The notes beneath the pieces were generated by a model, which was not told the origin of the DNA, searched no databases, and saw only the letters and a list, made by a program, of their open reading frames with translations. A DNA stretch of 64,000 nt from CAYMCO01 sp964388955. Its GTDB lineage: Bacteria > Chloroflexota > Anaerolineae > Anaerolineales > E44-bin32. Positions within the stretch are counted from its first letter, which is position 1. Every line of letters starts with the position of its first letter. The position numbers were made by a program, and so were the translations under genes. The stretch is taken from positions 39,144 to 103,143 of the forward strand of contig CAYMCO010000018.1 of NCBI GenBank assembly GCA_964388955.1, read 5' to 3'. This document shows, in pieces, positions 49,318 to 57,945 of this stretch.

Positions 49318-51747
49318 TTATGTGACAAGGCGCAGGGTGGCGAACGTCCCCGGCATCCGCAGTTCGACCGTCCCGCCCGTCAGACCCAGGGGATGGATAT
49401 CCCGTTCCTGAGCGTCGCATAGATAGGCGGAACTGATTTCACGGCCCACCAACTTCAACGTCACAGGCTCCCCTTGCGCCGAATGCGTAATCAGCCGAAC
49501 GATTCGTCCGCGCCCCCGTGATGCAGGTTTGTCCGCCAGCAGGAACACATCATTCCGATTCAAGGACACTTGCGACTCTGCTCGCGACTTGAGAGAAACA
49601 CCCCGGCCATCATCCCAGGGCCAGCAAACCATCCCGTATACCTTGGCAGGCAGATTGTTCTCCCGCCAATCTCCGTGCGAAGTGAACTCCACAGCATACT
49701 CAAAAGCGAACAGCTCCTTCTCGTAGCCGCTCGCAGGGTTGCCGGACAGCGGAAAGAACCGGTAGGCACGCTCGATCACCGCGTTTCGCAACGCCACCAC
49801 GCGAAGCACCCCGCCTGACCTGACAGAAACCGCCCCCGGCCAGCGTTGATAGAGGGCGACGCCCCGGTCACTCTCCCGATCGCGCAAGTGCACGAAGTGC
49901 TGAAATGGCCAGAAAGTGGGTGAGTAGATCTTCTCCAGTGGGCGGGAGATCACAGCCCCCGGATTGTCCATGGACAGAGCCTCTGCCTCGAAACCCGTCT
50001 CAAAGCGCGCCGTGATTGTATGCCGGCGATCGGCGCGTCCCAGGAGACGGAAGAAGATGCGGGCAGAGTCGCCCGCAAGCCACATGGCCCGCTCGAGGAT
50101 CTCTCCGCCGAACTCACCGGGCCATATCAGTTCCAATCCGTGTTCATGCTCCTTTACGCTGACGCTCACGCGGTGATCGCTGGCTCGCCCGGCTTGCCTC
50201 CACCTTCCCCCGTCGAACTCATATCCCATGCGCCACAATCCGCCCGTGACGTTGTAGCGGACCAAGTCGTTCCCCAGGCCCCTTAACAAGGGCTCGCCGG
50301 TTTCCGGATTCTCGACGCGCACGATGGCGCCCCCTTGTGATTCGTCGAGCTCCAGGTAAAGATGCCCTGTGTGGATCTCGATGCGGTTCCCGGCGCGCTG
50401 CCACTGCACAAGCCCATCACCTGCAGGTGACGGTCGCTCCGGAAGCCGCACAGGGGCGAGTCGATCCACCGCCTCCTGAGCGGAGCTTTGGGCGGCAATG
50501 AGCCAGGGGATCTGTTCATCGTAGACGACCCGATCGGGCGAGGTGCCTGTGATGAAGTCATGGTGGTTGGAGACGGCGGCTTTCCACCAGGTTGAGGCGA
50601 GTTCCTGATCGAACCTCGGAAGAGCATCCGCGTTTTCGGGCAACAGGGCCAGCGATTCCGCCAGTTGGAGCGTCTCAACGAGCTGGTGACAGCGTTTCTT
50701 CAATGCCGGGCGAGATGTATAGAAGCCGGTCCAATAGGGATTGGGGTCCAGTTCGATCACCGGCAAACGCTCACGGTGGCAGTCCACGAAATCAAGATAG
50801 TCATCCAGGCCGGCGTTCACCGCCCACACCCCCGTCTCCGGATATGTCTCGCGGTTGTAGCGATCGAGAAGGGCGATCAAGCGGGGGATCGGAGCTACGA
50901 AATCGAAACCGATCGGGCAGAAGAGGTATGGAGTCGGGCTGTACGGGCTGAGTTGATCGGTGAATTGACGGATCCGGTGCGCGATATGGCGCGCCGAACG
51001 GGCAGAGATGGATACCGGGAAGACGTAGATCCGGCTCACCCCTCTGTGAGCCAACATATCTCCCTGTCCGTAGGTGAACGCGTTCCAGTGGGTGATGATC
51101 TCCGCGCCCGATGGATCGCGCCAGATGAAATCAAGGGTCCGCTTTTCCTTGAGCAGTAGCTCGGCATTGGAACCCCGACGCGGGTACTTGTCGGGATGGT
51201 TTCGCTCAAAGCCCAGGAAGTACATGCCGTCGATGCGCGTGATAGCGGATTTGGTGAATCCAGCCGCCTTCAGCAGGGATGGCAACCCCGGCGAACTGCC
51301 AAAACTATCGGAGAAGTAGGCCAACTCCGGCTCCTGCAGCATCCCGTTCCTACGCAGCCACTCCTGCCCAACCAGGAAATCACGCAGGATGGCCTCGGGG
51401 CCGGGGATCAAGGTATCGGCGGTGCTCACGCCTGGGTTGGTCAGCCGCAGACGGCGCTGATTGATGAGGTCTCGGACCTGTTCCCGCCGATCGGGCCGCC
51501 GATTCCAGTACATACGGAGGAAGAAAATGCACTCGATCGAGTACACGCGGCGCGGCTCCGCAAGCAGGCCGTCGACCGCCTGATCCAAATTCGCTTCGAC
51601 GAAACGCTCGTAGTATTCGGCGGACGTATACAACCAGTCGGGGTCCCAATGGCTGGATTCGGCAAACACCAGCACCTGCTCCGCATCCAGCGGGATACCG
51701 AGCGATTCGCGCAGGGAGCGCTCCTCCGGCGTCATCGCGACACTCAT
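49318..51747 (-). CDS. Glycoside hydrolase family 38-type (alpha-mannosidase-like) protein
   Basis: 809 residues from ATG 51747. The N-terminal catalytic part has ESSHWDPDWL (the HxD zinc-site motif near residue 30), AYFSDSFGSSPGLPSLLKAA (with the nucleophile Asp of the PDSFG-type motif, about residue 150) and WWKAAVSNHHDFITGTSPDR (middle helical domain HD motif). The C-terminal half is beta-rich. No signal peptide is obvious, so it may be cytoplasmic. Role inferred as breakdown of mannosides or related glycans. It sits alone on the minus strand behind the GT/flippase pair with a 210-base gap. The SHWDPDW variation means substrate specificity should be taken with care. Confidence 0.82.
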   Translation of the reverse strand: MSVAMTPEERSLRESLGIPLDAEQVLVFAESSHWDPDWLYTSAEYYERFVEANLDQAVDGLLAEPRRVYSIECIFFLRMYWNRRPDRREQVRDLINQRRLRLTNPGVSTADTLIPGPEAILRDFLVGQEWLRRNGMLQEPELAYFSDSFGSSPGLPSLLKAAGFTKSAITRIDGMYFLGFERNHPDKYPRRGSNAELLLKEKRTLDFIWRDPSGAEIITHWNAFTYGQGDMLAHRGVSRIYVFPVSISARSARHIAHRIRQFTDQLSPYSPTPYLFCPIGFDFVAPIPRLIALLDRYNRETYPETGVWAVNAGLDDYLDFVDCHRERLPVIELDPNPYWTGFYTSRPALKKRCHQLVETLQLAESLALLPENADALPRFDQELASTWWKAAVSNHHDFITGTSPDRVVYDEQIPWLIAAQSSAQEAVDRLAPVRLPERPSPAGDGLVQWQRAGNRIEIHTGHLYLELDESQGGAIVRVENPETGEPLLRGLGNDLVRYNVTGGLWRMGYEFDGGRWRQAGRASDHRVSVSVKEHEHGLELIWPGEFGGEILERAMWLAGDSARIFFRLLGRADRRHTITARFETGFEAEALSMDNPGAVISRPLEKIYSPTFWPFQHFVHLRDRESDRGVALYQRWPGAVSVRSGGVLRVVALRNAVIERAYRFFPLSGNPASGYEKELFAFEYAVEFTSHGDWRENNLPAKVYGMVCWPWDDGRGVSLKSRAESQVSLNRNDVFLLADKPASRGRGRIVRLITHSAQGEPVTLKLVGREISSAYLCDAQERDIHPLGLTGGTVELRMPGTFATLRLVT

Positions 51748-51958
51748 TCCCACCTGCTCAATCCATTGAACTCTGCTGGGTTCCCCCCTCTGGGGCAACA
51801 CCCCACACATAATAATACAGATCATGGAGCCTGGCGCCTCATTCCGGATCGGGCGGAGCACCCGTCTGGGTCGCGAGCGCAGCGCGATCCTGCGGGGAGG
51901 CTGATCCAAGTCCCATTGGTTTTTGCGAGGCGTGAGCCGGCGTAGGACCGAAGTAGCA

Positions 51959-51987
51959 TTGCCGCTACTGCTGCCTGATCATATGTT
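51959..51987 (+). promoter_or_regulatory. Candidate promoter of the GGDEF gene
   Basis: TTGCCG (51959-51964), 17-base spacer, TATGTT (51982-51987). The predicted leader to the GTG start at 52167 is about 175 bases. The divergent region 51748-52166 shows nothing else. Confidence 0.45.
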
Positions 51988-52166
51988 AATGAGATTAGGG
52001 AGTGTGGAAGCGGCCGGATTCGGCCCTGATGAGTGCATTCCACCGCTTTCTCAGTTATGATCGCCCAGCCCACCATTCTGTCCATTCCTGGGGCGACCCG
52101 TGTTCCACTCGACACCAAATACGCTTCGACGGTCGAAGGCTGTGGCCAGCACATGAGGAGACCTCT

Positions 52167-53135
52167 GTGATCACGCCGCCAAAACCAATAGACGAGGAAG
52201 TACGTCTCCGGACTCTGCATTCTCTTTCCATCCTGGACACCCCGGCCGAGGAGCGGTTCGACCGGCTGACACGCATTGCCAGGAGGATCTTCAGAGTACC
52301 TATCGCGCTCGTCAGCCTGGTTGACGATGACCGGCAGTGGTTCAAATCAAACGCGGGTCTGACGGTTCCCGAAACGCCTCGCGATATCTCATTCTGTGGG
52401 CATGCGATCCTGGGGGAAGGCGTATTCATAGTTCCGGACGCGCGTCGTGACCCACGTTTTGCTGACAACCCGCTTGTGCTCGATGAACCTTTCATCCGCT
52501 TCTACGCCGGCTTTCCCCTTCAATCGCTCGATGGGAGCAAGCTGGGCACCCTCTGTATCATGGACCGCAGGCCAAGGACCCTGTCAAAGACAGAAGTGGA
52601 GATACTCAGGGACCTTGCCCTGATGGCAGAGCATGAGCTGACGGCGCTCGAATTGGCGATGATGGACGAACTCACCATGATCGCCAACCGGAGAGGTTTC
52701 ATCGCCATCGCCAATCACAGCCTCAGCCTTTGTACGCGCCAGAGCATACCGGCCTCGCTGATTTTCCTGGATCTCGATGATTTCAAATCAATCAATGACA
52801 GGTTTGGCCACGCGGAAGGGGACCGCGCCCTGCGGGCATTCGCCGGAAGAATGCGAAGCACATTCAGGGACTCGGATCTTTGCGGCCGGCTGGGGGGCGA
52901 CGAATTCGTCGTCATGTTGACGAACGCGGCAAAGGATACCGCCCAGGATATCGCCCTGAGATTCCGCCGCTCGGTGGAGGATCTCAATCGGGAAGCTGAC
53001 CGGGGCTACGAAATCTCCTTTTCCATCGGGGTGATCGAATACGAGCCGGAAGCGCACCCCAGTCTGGAAGCGTTGTTGGCCGCTGGGGACACCTTGATGT
53101 ACTCGAATAAGCGGGTTGAGGAATATACACTCTGA
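52167..53135 (+). CDS. GAF-domain diguanylate cyclase (GGDEF)
   Basis: 322 residues from GTG 52167 (GAGGAG seven bases upstream); the open frame extends 55 codons further without a site. Residues 1-155 are a GAF domain (LRTLHSLSILDTPAEERFDR, RIFRVPIALVSLVDDDRQWF, DISFCGHAIL). Residues 160-322 are a GGDEF domain with DLDDFKSINDRFGHAEGDRA and an intact GRLGGDEFVV. An RDSD product-inhibition site stands five residues before GGDEF, so c-di-GMP feedback is expected. It makes c-di-GMP from GTP; the GAF ligand is unknown. No neighbouring EAL protein. Confidence 0.92.
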   Translation: MITPPKPIDEEVRLRTLHSLSILDTPAEERFDRLTRIARRIFRVPIALVSLVDDDRQWFKSNAGLTVPETPRDISFCGHAILGEGVFIVPDARRDPRFADNPLVLDEPFIRFYAGFPLQSLDGSKLGTLCIMDRRPRTLSKTEVEILRDLALMAEHELTALELAMMDELTMIANRRGFIAIANHSLSLCTRQSIPASLIFLDLDDFKSINDRFGHAEGDRALRAFAGRMRSTFRDSDLCGRLGGDEFVVMLTNAAKDTAQDIALRFRRSVEDLNREADRGYEISFSIGVIEYEPEAHPSLEALLAAGDTLMYSNKRVEEYTL

Positions 53136-53538
53136 TCAAACGGGCCGAGGACACCTCGCCCATCATTCGGCCTGACTGATCTCCCTTCCCCCCTCAATTC
53201 CCCTCCCCACATTCTCCATGGAACGCACGCGCACGAATGATCTTCCTGGTGTATGCCCCGAATCCACCTATACTATTGCTGCGGCAACGATCATTCGCTC
53301 ACTTTCCTGTACGGGCGCAGCATGCTGCGCCACTACGGCTGCTGGCGAAGAACCTGTCAATTCATTGTAGGCAGACCGCTAGTATGGGACTGTGCGATGC
53401 GGGCGGTTATTACCCGATCATGTGGATTCGCGGGCCGGGTTCGCGACTCGAACCAGGCAATCGGTGAAAGACATTGCCGCAGGGCGCGGGTAGCACGCCC
53501 TGGGCAGACGATCCACGGTGTTTTCGAGGAGTGCATAG
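53136..53538. other. Intergenic region between GGDEF gene and ychF
   Basis: 403 bases. A weak GGGcCGAGG/CCTCGCCC hairpin follows the GGDEF stop (53142-53161). The dispersed repeat copy C lies at 53308-53367. The rest shows no gene. Confidence 0.5.
53308..53367. repeat. Dispersed palindromic repeat, copy C
   Basis: TGTACG, the perfect palindrome GGCGCAGCATGCTGCGCC (53314-53331), ACTACGGCTGCTGGCGA and the CCTGTCAATTCATTG tail. It is the best-preserved match to copies at 3429 and 5863, although about 50 kb away. Confidence 0.7.
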
Positions 53539-54642
53539 ATGGGCCTTAGCATCGGTATCGTGGGTCTCCCCAACGTCGGCAAGAGCACCCTGTTCAACGC
53601 GCTCACCAAAGCGCAGAACGCCGAGGTCGCCAGCTACCCCTTCTGCACCATCGAGCCCAATCGCGCGGTCGTCCCGGTCCCTGACGAACGCGTGGAAAGC
53701 CTCCAGAGGCAGGCCGAGGTCCCTGAGGCGATTCACGCGACAACCACCTTTGTCGATATCGCCGGATTGGTGGAAGGGGCCAGCCATGGGGAGGGGCTGG
53801 GCAACCAGTTTCTATCCAACATCCGCGATGTGGATCTGATCGTGCACGTAGTCCGCTGTTTCGAAGATCCCAACGTCCCTCACACTACAGAGCAGATCGA
53901 TCCCGTGCGCGATATCGAGGTCATCAATACGGAGCTGATCCTGGCGGATCTCGAGCAGCTCGATCGGAAGATCGAGCGATTGCAGAGCCAGGTCAAAGGC
54001 GATCGGCGGAAATACCTGCCAGATCTTCAGGCGGCCGAAGTGTTGCGCGAGAGCCTTGACAGCGGGATAATGATGTCGGCCTCCCCAGAAGTGACCCACA
54101 CTGCATTCCCAGCCTTGAACCAGGAGCTCCGTTTTCTCACCGCGAAGCCCGTGATTTATGCCATCAACGTGGCCGAGGCGCAGCTTGGAGAGGAGTCGGA
54201 GTGTGAATCACGGGTTCGCTCCCTGGCGGCATCTCGGGACCTCGACATCGTCAAGATATGCGCACAGCTCGAAGAGGCCGCAATCGACCTGGACGAGAAA
54301 GACCGCGCTGAACTGCTCGAGCTGGCTGGCGCGGCGGGAAGCGGGTTGGAGCAGATCATCCGCTTGAGCTATGACCGGCTTGGATTGATCAGCTTCTTCA
54401 CCATGAATGAGAATGAGGTGCGCGCCTGGACACTGGAGCGAGGTCAGACTGCGCCAGCCGCAGCGGGAAAGATCCACTCGGACTTTCAGCGCGGCTTCAT
54501 CCGCGCTGAAGTCATCCACTATGATGATTTCATGCGGCTTGGAAGCATGGCGGCCGCGCGCGCAGCAGGGGCGATGCGAATTGAAGGAAAGGACTACATC
54601 GTGCGGGATGGAGATATCCTATACATTCGGTTCAGGGCATAG
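53539..54642 (+). CDS. ychF: Redox-regulated ATPase/GTPase YchF (OLA1 family)
   Basis: 367 residues, the normal length. Walker A GLPNVGKSTLFNALT near the N-terminus, DIAGLVEGASHGEGLGNQFL (G3 region), VIYAINVAE (where most Obg proteins have NKxD; OLA1-type NxxE specificity for ATP), a central coiled coil (LEQLDRKIERLQSQVK) and the C-terminal TGS domain (FFTMNENEVRAWTLERGQTA, GKIHSDFQRGFIRAEVI). Binds the ribosome. GAGGAG precedes the ATG. Universally conserved housekeeping gene. Confidence 0.97.
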   Translation: MGLSIGIVGLPNVGKSTLFNALTKAQNAEVASYPFCTIEPNRAVVPVPDERVESLQRQAEVPEAIHATTTFVDIAGLVEGASHGEGLGNQFLSNIRDVDLIVHVVRCFEDPNVPHTTEQIDPVRDIEVINTELILADLEQLDRKIERLQSQVKGDRRKYLPDLQAAEVLRESLDSGIMMSASPEVTHTAFPALNQELRFLTAKPVIYAINVAEAQLGEESECESRVRSLAASRDLDIVKICAQLEEAAIDLDEKDRAELLELAGAAGSGLEQIIRLSYDRLGLISFFTMNENEVRAWTLERGQTAPAAAGKIHSDFQRGFIRAEVIHYDDFMRLGSMAAARAAGAMRIEGKDYIVRDGDILYIRFRA

Positions 54643-54832
54643 ACCGCCGCCATGAACCGAGGGCTCAGGCGTGAGACCTGGCCGCATCACGAAATCTCAT
54701 CGGGATTCTGGCCGGATCCGATGGGTCTGGCCGGCAGAGTGGCCTCGATCGATCGTTCGAAGTCCGCTTCGCGTTCTCACGCTGGCCGAGTTCTCCTGCC
54801 GCGGCGGGAATAACAGATCGGGAAGCCCAGCC

Positions 54833-57523
54833 GTGTTCGAACAACTGCTCTCCACCAAGATCCAGCTCCCCCCATTGCCGCCAAGAACGGTGCACAGGCG
54901 ACGGCTCTTCCAGGCGTTGGATCGGGGGCTGGAGCCGAATATCCACATGACACTGGTCTCCGCGCCGGCTGGGTACGGCAAGACCACATTGCTCAACGCA
55001 TGGGCTCGGAACCGGGATCTCCCCACCGCATGGCTATCCATCAGTGAGGATGACAACGATCCCACCCGCTTTCTAGCCTATCTACTTGCCGCGTTCAAGG
55101 CATCAAAGGTCAATGTGGATGCCCCCAGCCTCGGAGAATGGGCTCCCTCGGAGGCGGGGCCCCAATCGGCCATTCTGATCCCCGCCATAAACCGGATCGG
55201 ACAGCTCGAGGGCCAATGGGCCCTCGTGCTGGATGATTACCACTTGATCCGCAACCGGGTTGTGCACGATCACACCGCATTCTTCTTGGAGAATCTGCCT
55301 CCCAACGCCCATATTTACGTGGCGACGCGCGCAGATCCCCCTTTACCGCTCGCACGCCTTCGCGGACGCGGCCAGGTGAACGAGCTGCGAATGGACGACC
55401 TGCGCTTTGGGGATAAGGAGACTGAAACGTTCCTGAACATGCTCTTCAACTTGGGGTTGACGGCGGATGACATCCAGACGCTGCAGCGCCGAACTGAAGG
55501 CTGGGCATCCGGATTGCGGATGGTGGCCGCCTCCCTCCGGAATCAAGATAATCCCAGGGCATTCATCCGGGATTTCTCCGGAACCCATCACCACATCATG
55601 GACTACCTGTTGGACGAAGTCCTCCGCAGGGAGTCGCAAGAGATCCAGGGATTCCTGCTTGAGACCTCCGTCCTGGAGAGGCTGTGCGCGTCCCTGTGCG
55701 ATGCCCTGCGGGAGGCCTCCCCTGGGAGCCAATCCACCAGCCTTGAGATTCTACGGAGACTGGAGAGCGACAACCTCTTCGTCGTCCCGCTGGACGAACA
55801 GCGGCAGTGGTACCGGTACCACAGGCTGTTCAGCGATCTTCTCCGGGCGCGGCTCGAGAGCGTGCTTCCGGGCCGCGCCGCAGGGCTCCATCGCAAGGCC
55901 AGCCTGTGGCACGAGAGTGAGGGCATCATCGAATCCGCCGTCCACCACGCCCTCTCCTGTGGGGATGATGAGTTCGCCGGAGACATGGTGGAGCGCCACT
56001 CGCAAGAGATGCTGCTGCGGAGCGAGACAGCTACCTTCTTGGGCTGGGTGCGGGATCTTCATCCCGACCAGGTACGGTCCCGACCAAGGTTGGCCATATA
56101 CCGCGCCTGGTCCCTGCTGCTGCAAGGCGCGCCGCTCAGCGTGGTTGAAGCGGGGATCCACGACAGCCGCTCGGGCCACGGTCCGCCAGGGAGTTCTCAA
56201 TCGTTGGAGGCGTTCATCCTCATCTCCCAAGGCCACCTGGAGTCCGGTCGCGATCTCGCCGAGGAGGCGCTGAGGGTGCTGCCCGACGATGAAGTCTTCA
56301 TGCGGGACTTTGCCGCGATTTGCGCCGCTGGGGCCAGGATCTCGCTGGGCGAGGTCTCCAAAGGGATCAGCCTGCTGAACCAGGCCGCCCAGTCGACCCG
56401 AATGGCGGGAAATCGGGGCACAACCGTCCTCATGCTCTGCGAGCTCGCCGAACTGCGGATGAAACAGCTTGACCTCGATGCGGCAGAGGAGCTATACGAG
56501 AGAGCACTGGGGATCGGCACATCGGAGGATTCCTCCCGCCTTCCGATCGCCGGCCGAGCCCTGATCGGCCTGGGTGGCATTGCCCTGGAGCGATTCGATC
56601 TCGATTCCTCCCAGCGATTGTTGCTCGAAGGCATCGAGCTGGCTTCGCGCTGGAGTTTGATCGGCGCGCTGGATGGCTACTTCTCCCTGGCGATGCTCTA
56701 CGACCTGCGCGAGGCGGATGAGCCGCTTCGGGAAACGTTGGAAACGCTGCACGACCTCTGCCGCCGCTTCGACGCCTCGGAATTCGATGACATCATCGTG
56801 ATGATGCTGGAAGCAAGGGTGAATCTGCGATGGGGTGATCTGGAAGCTGTGCGGAAGTGGGCGGAGGGGCGGGGCCTCGTTCGCGCTCCTGCGGAGAAGC
56901 CAAGCCGTTATGATCATCAGCAAATGGAGGCCAAGATCTACAAGTACGAACTGCCCATCCTCGCTCGCTGGCGCATCGCCGAAGGGCAGCATGAAGAGGC
57001 GCTCGATACTTTGACCGAGCTTGTCCGCATGGCGGAGAGCAGCCATCGTCCCTTCCTGTCCGTGGAGGCGGAAATCCTGCGCGCCAGGATCCATGATCTC
57101 CTAGGCGATCGCGAAGCCGCGATCGCCGCCTTGGGCAGGGCGCTTGCGGTCTCGGCCCCGCATAGGCTGCGGCGGATGTTCTTGGCGGAGATGGATGCCC
57201 TCTCTCCGCTGCTGCAAGCGGGAAGGTCAGAATGGGCTGCATCCGAGGTCTGTGACCTTGCGGATGATCTGATCGCCAGGATGGAAACAGCCAAGCCGCG
57301 CAAAGGACCTTCGCTGGCGCGTGATATACCCGAGGCGCTGACGCCTCGTGAGCTGGAGGTGCTCCGCTTGCTCCCCTCCGGGTTGAGCGCCGCGGAGATT
57401 GCAGATAGGTTGGTGATCTCCGTCAACACGGTCCGCAGCCATCTGAAGAGCATCTACGCCAAGTTCGAAGTGCACAGCCGCCACGAGGCGGTGGCTCGGG
57501 CCGCACAATTGGATCTGCTCTGA
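54833..57523 (+). CDS. MalT-type LuxR-family ATP-dependent transcriptional regulator
   Basis: 896 residues from GTG 54833 (VFEQLLSTKIQLPPLPPRTV); the upstream open frame is not family-like, though the ribosome site here is weak. N-terminal STAND ATPase with Walker A APAGYGKTTLL (about residue 50), ALVLDDYHLI (Walker B, about 135) and TEGWASGLRM; a TPR-like sensor region (about 380-800); a C-terminal LuxR HTH (LTPRELEVLRLLPSGLSAAE, IADRLVISVNTVRSHLKSIY). Such regulators bind ATP plus an inducer and then activate transcription. It is followed by an inverted repeat, a promoter and a resistance-like operon, its probable target. Confidence 0.9.
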   Translation: MFEQLLSTKIQLPPLPPRTVHRRRLFQALDRGLEPNIHMTLVSAPAGYGKTTLLNAWARNRDLPTAWLSISEDDNDPTRFLAYLLAAFKASKVNVDAPSLGEWAPSEAGPQSAILIPAINRIGQLEGQWALVLDDYHLIRNRVVHDHTAFFLENLPPNAHIYVATRADPPLPLARLRGRGQVNELRMDDLRFGDKETETFLNMLFNLGLTADDIQTLQRRTEGWASGLRMVAASLRNQDNPRAFIRDFSGTHHHIMDYLLDEVLRRESQEIQGFLLETSVLERLCASLCDALREASPGSQSTSLEILRRLESDNLFVVPLDEQRQWYRYHRLFSDLLRARLESVLPGRAAGLHRKASLWHESEGIIESAVHHALSCGDDEFAGDMVERHSQEMLLRSETATFLGWVRDLHPDQVRSRPRLAIYRAWSLLLQGAPLSVVEAGIHDSRSGHGPPGSSQSLEAFILISQGHLESGRDLAEEALRVLPDDEVFMRDFAAICAAGARISLGEVSKGISLLNQAAQSTRMAGNRGTTVLMLCELAELRMKQLDLDAAEELYERALGIGTSEDSSRLPIAGRALIGLGGIALERFDLDSSQRLLLEGIELASRWSLIGALDGYFSLAMLYDLREADEPLRETLETLHDLCRRFDASEFDDIIVMMLEARVNLRWGDLEAVRKWAEGRGLVRAPAEKPSRYDHQQMEAKIYKYELPILARWRIAEGQHEEALDTLTELVRMAESSHRPFLSVEAEILRARIHDLLGDREAAIAALGRALAVSAPHRLRRMFLAEMDALSPLLQAGRSEWAASEVCDLADDLIARMETAKPRKGPSLARDIPEALTPRELEVLRLLPSGLSAAEIADRLVISVNTVRSHLKSIYAKFEVHSRHEAVARAAQLDLL

Positions 57524-57543
57524 CCTTCGGCCGCCTCCCCTAG

Positions 57544-57574
57544 ATGGGTGATTTTCTCAGAATCATCCACCCAT
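57544..57574. promoter_or_regulatory. Inverted repeat upstream of the rph-like operon promoter
   Basis: ATGGGTG (57544-57550) pairs with CACCCAT (57568-57574), and GATT with AATC inside. It sits 21 bases after the regulator stop and ends three bases before the predicted -35 box, so it could be an activator site, a terminator stem for the regulator gene, or both. Confidence 0.5.
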
Positions 57575-57577
57575 GTG

Positions 57578-57607
57578 ATGACACATGCCCGGCCAGCGGG
57601 CTATATT
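57578..57607 (+). promoter_or_regulatory. Promoter of the small protein-rph-like-MFS operon
   Basis: ATGACA (57578-57583), 18-base spacer, TATATT (57602-57607). The predicted start lies about 35 bases before the first gene. The non-ideal -35 and spacer fit an activated promoter. Confidence 0.5.
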
Positions 57608-57650
57608 GGGGCTGCGAAGAACACCTTCTCTCTTACGGAGCGGAGCCCGT

Positions 57651-57887
57651 ATGGCCAGCCTCTATGAGATCCAGATCGAAGGCGATTTGAACCCGCGCTG
57701 GGCGCATTGGTTCAGCGATCTCGAGATTCGCATAGATGCGTGGGAGCGACACACGTCCCGCACGGTTCTTCGATGCAGCAACATGGACCAGCCGAAATTG
57801 AGAGGCATACTGAATGCGATCTGGGATCTGAACATGGAGCTCATATGTGTGCGCCGGTTACCTCTGATTCCAGCGGCGGAGGACTAG
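57651..57887 (+). CDS. Small conserved protein preceding rph-like gene
   Basis: 78 residues from ATG 57651 (GGAG six bases upstream). Sequence ASLYEIQIEGDLNPRWAHWF, then RTVLRCSNMDQPKLRGILNA and IWDLNMELICVRRL. This is the pattern of a small Chloroflexota/actinobacterial family with a YEIxIxGxLxxxWxxWF start and a LxxxLxxIxDLxxxLxxV end, predicted ferredoxin-like fold. Function unknown. First gene of the operon driven from 57578. Confidence 0.75.
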   Translation: MASLYEIQIEGDLNPRWAHWFSDLEIRIDAWERHTSRTVLRCSNMDQPKLRGILNAIWDLNMELICVRRLPLIPAAED

Positions 57888-57945
57888 TCACGGAAGGGGA
57901 TCATGGTTCCGCCCCCGGCAGCCGGTCCGGGACTGGAGGAAAAGG

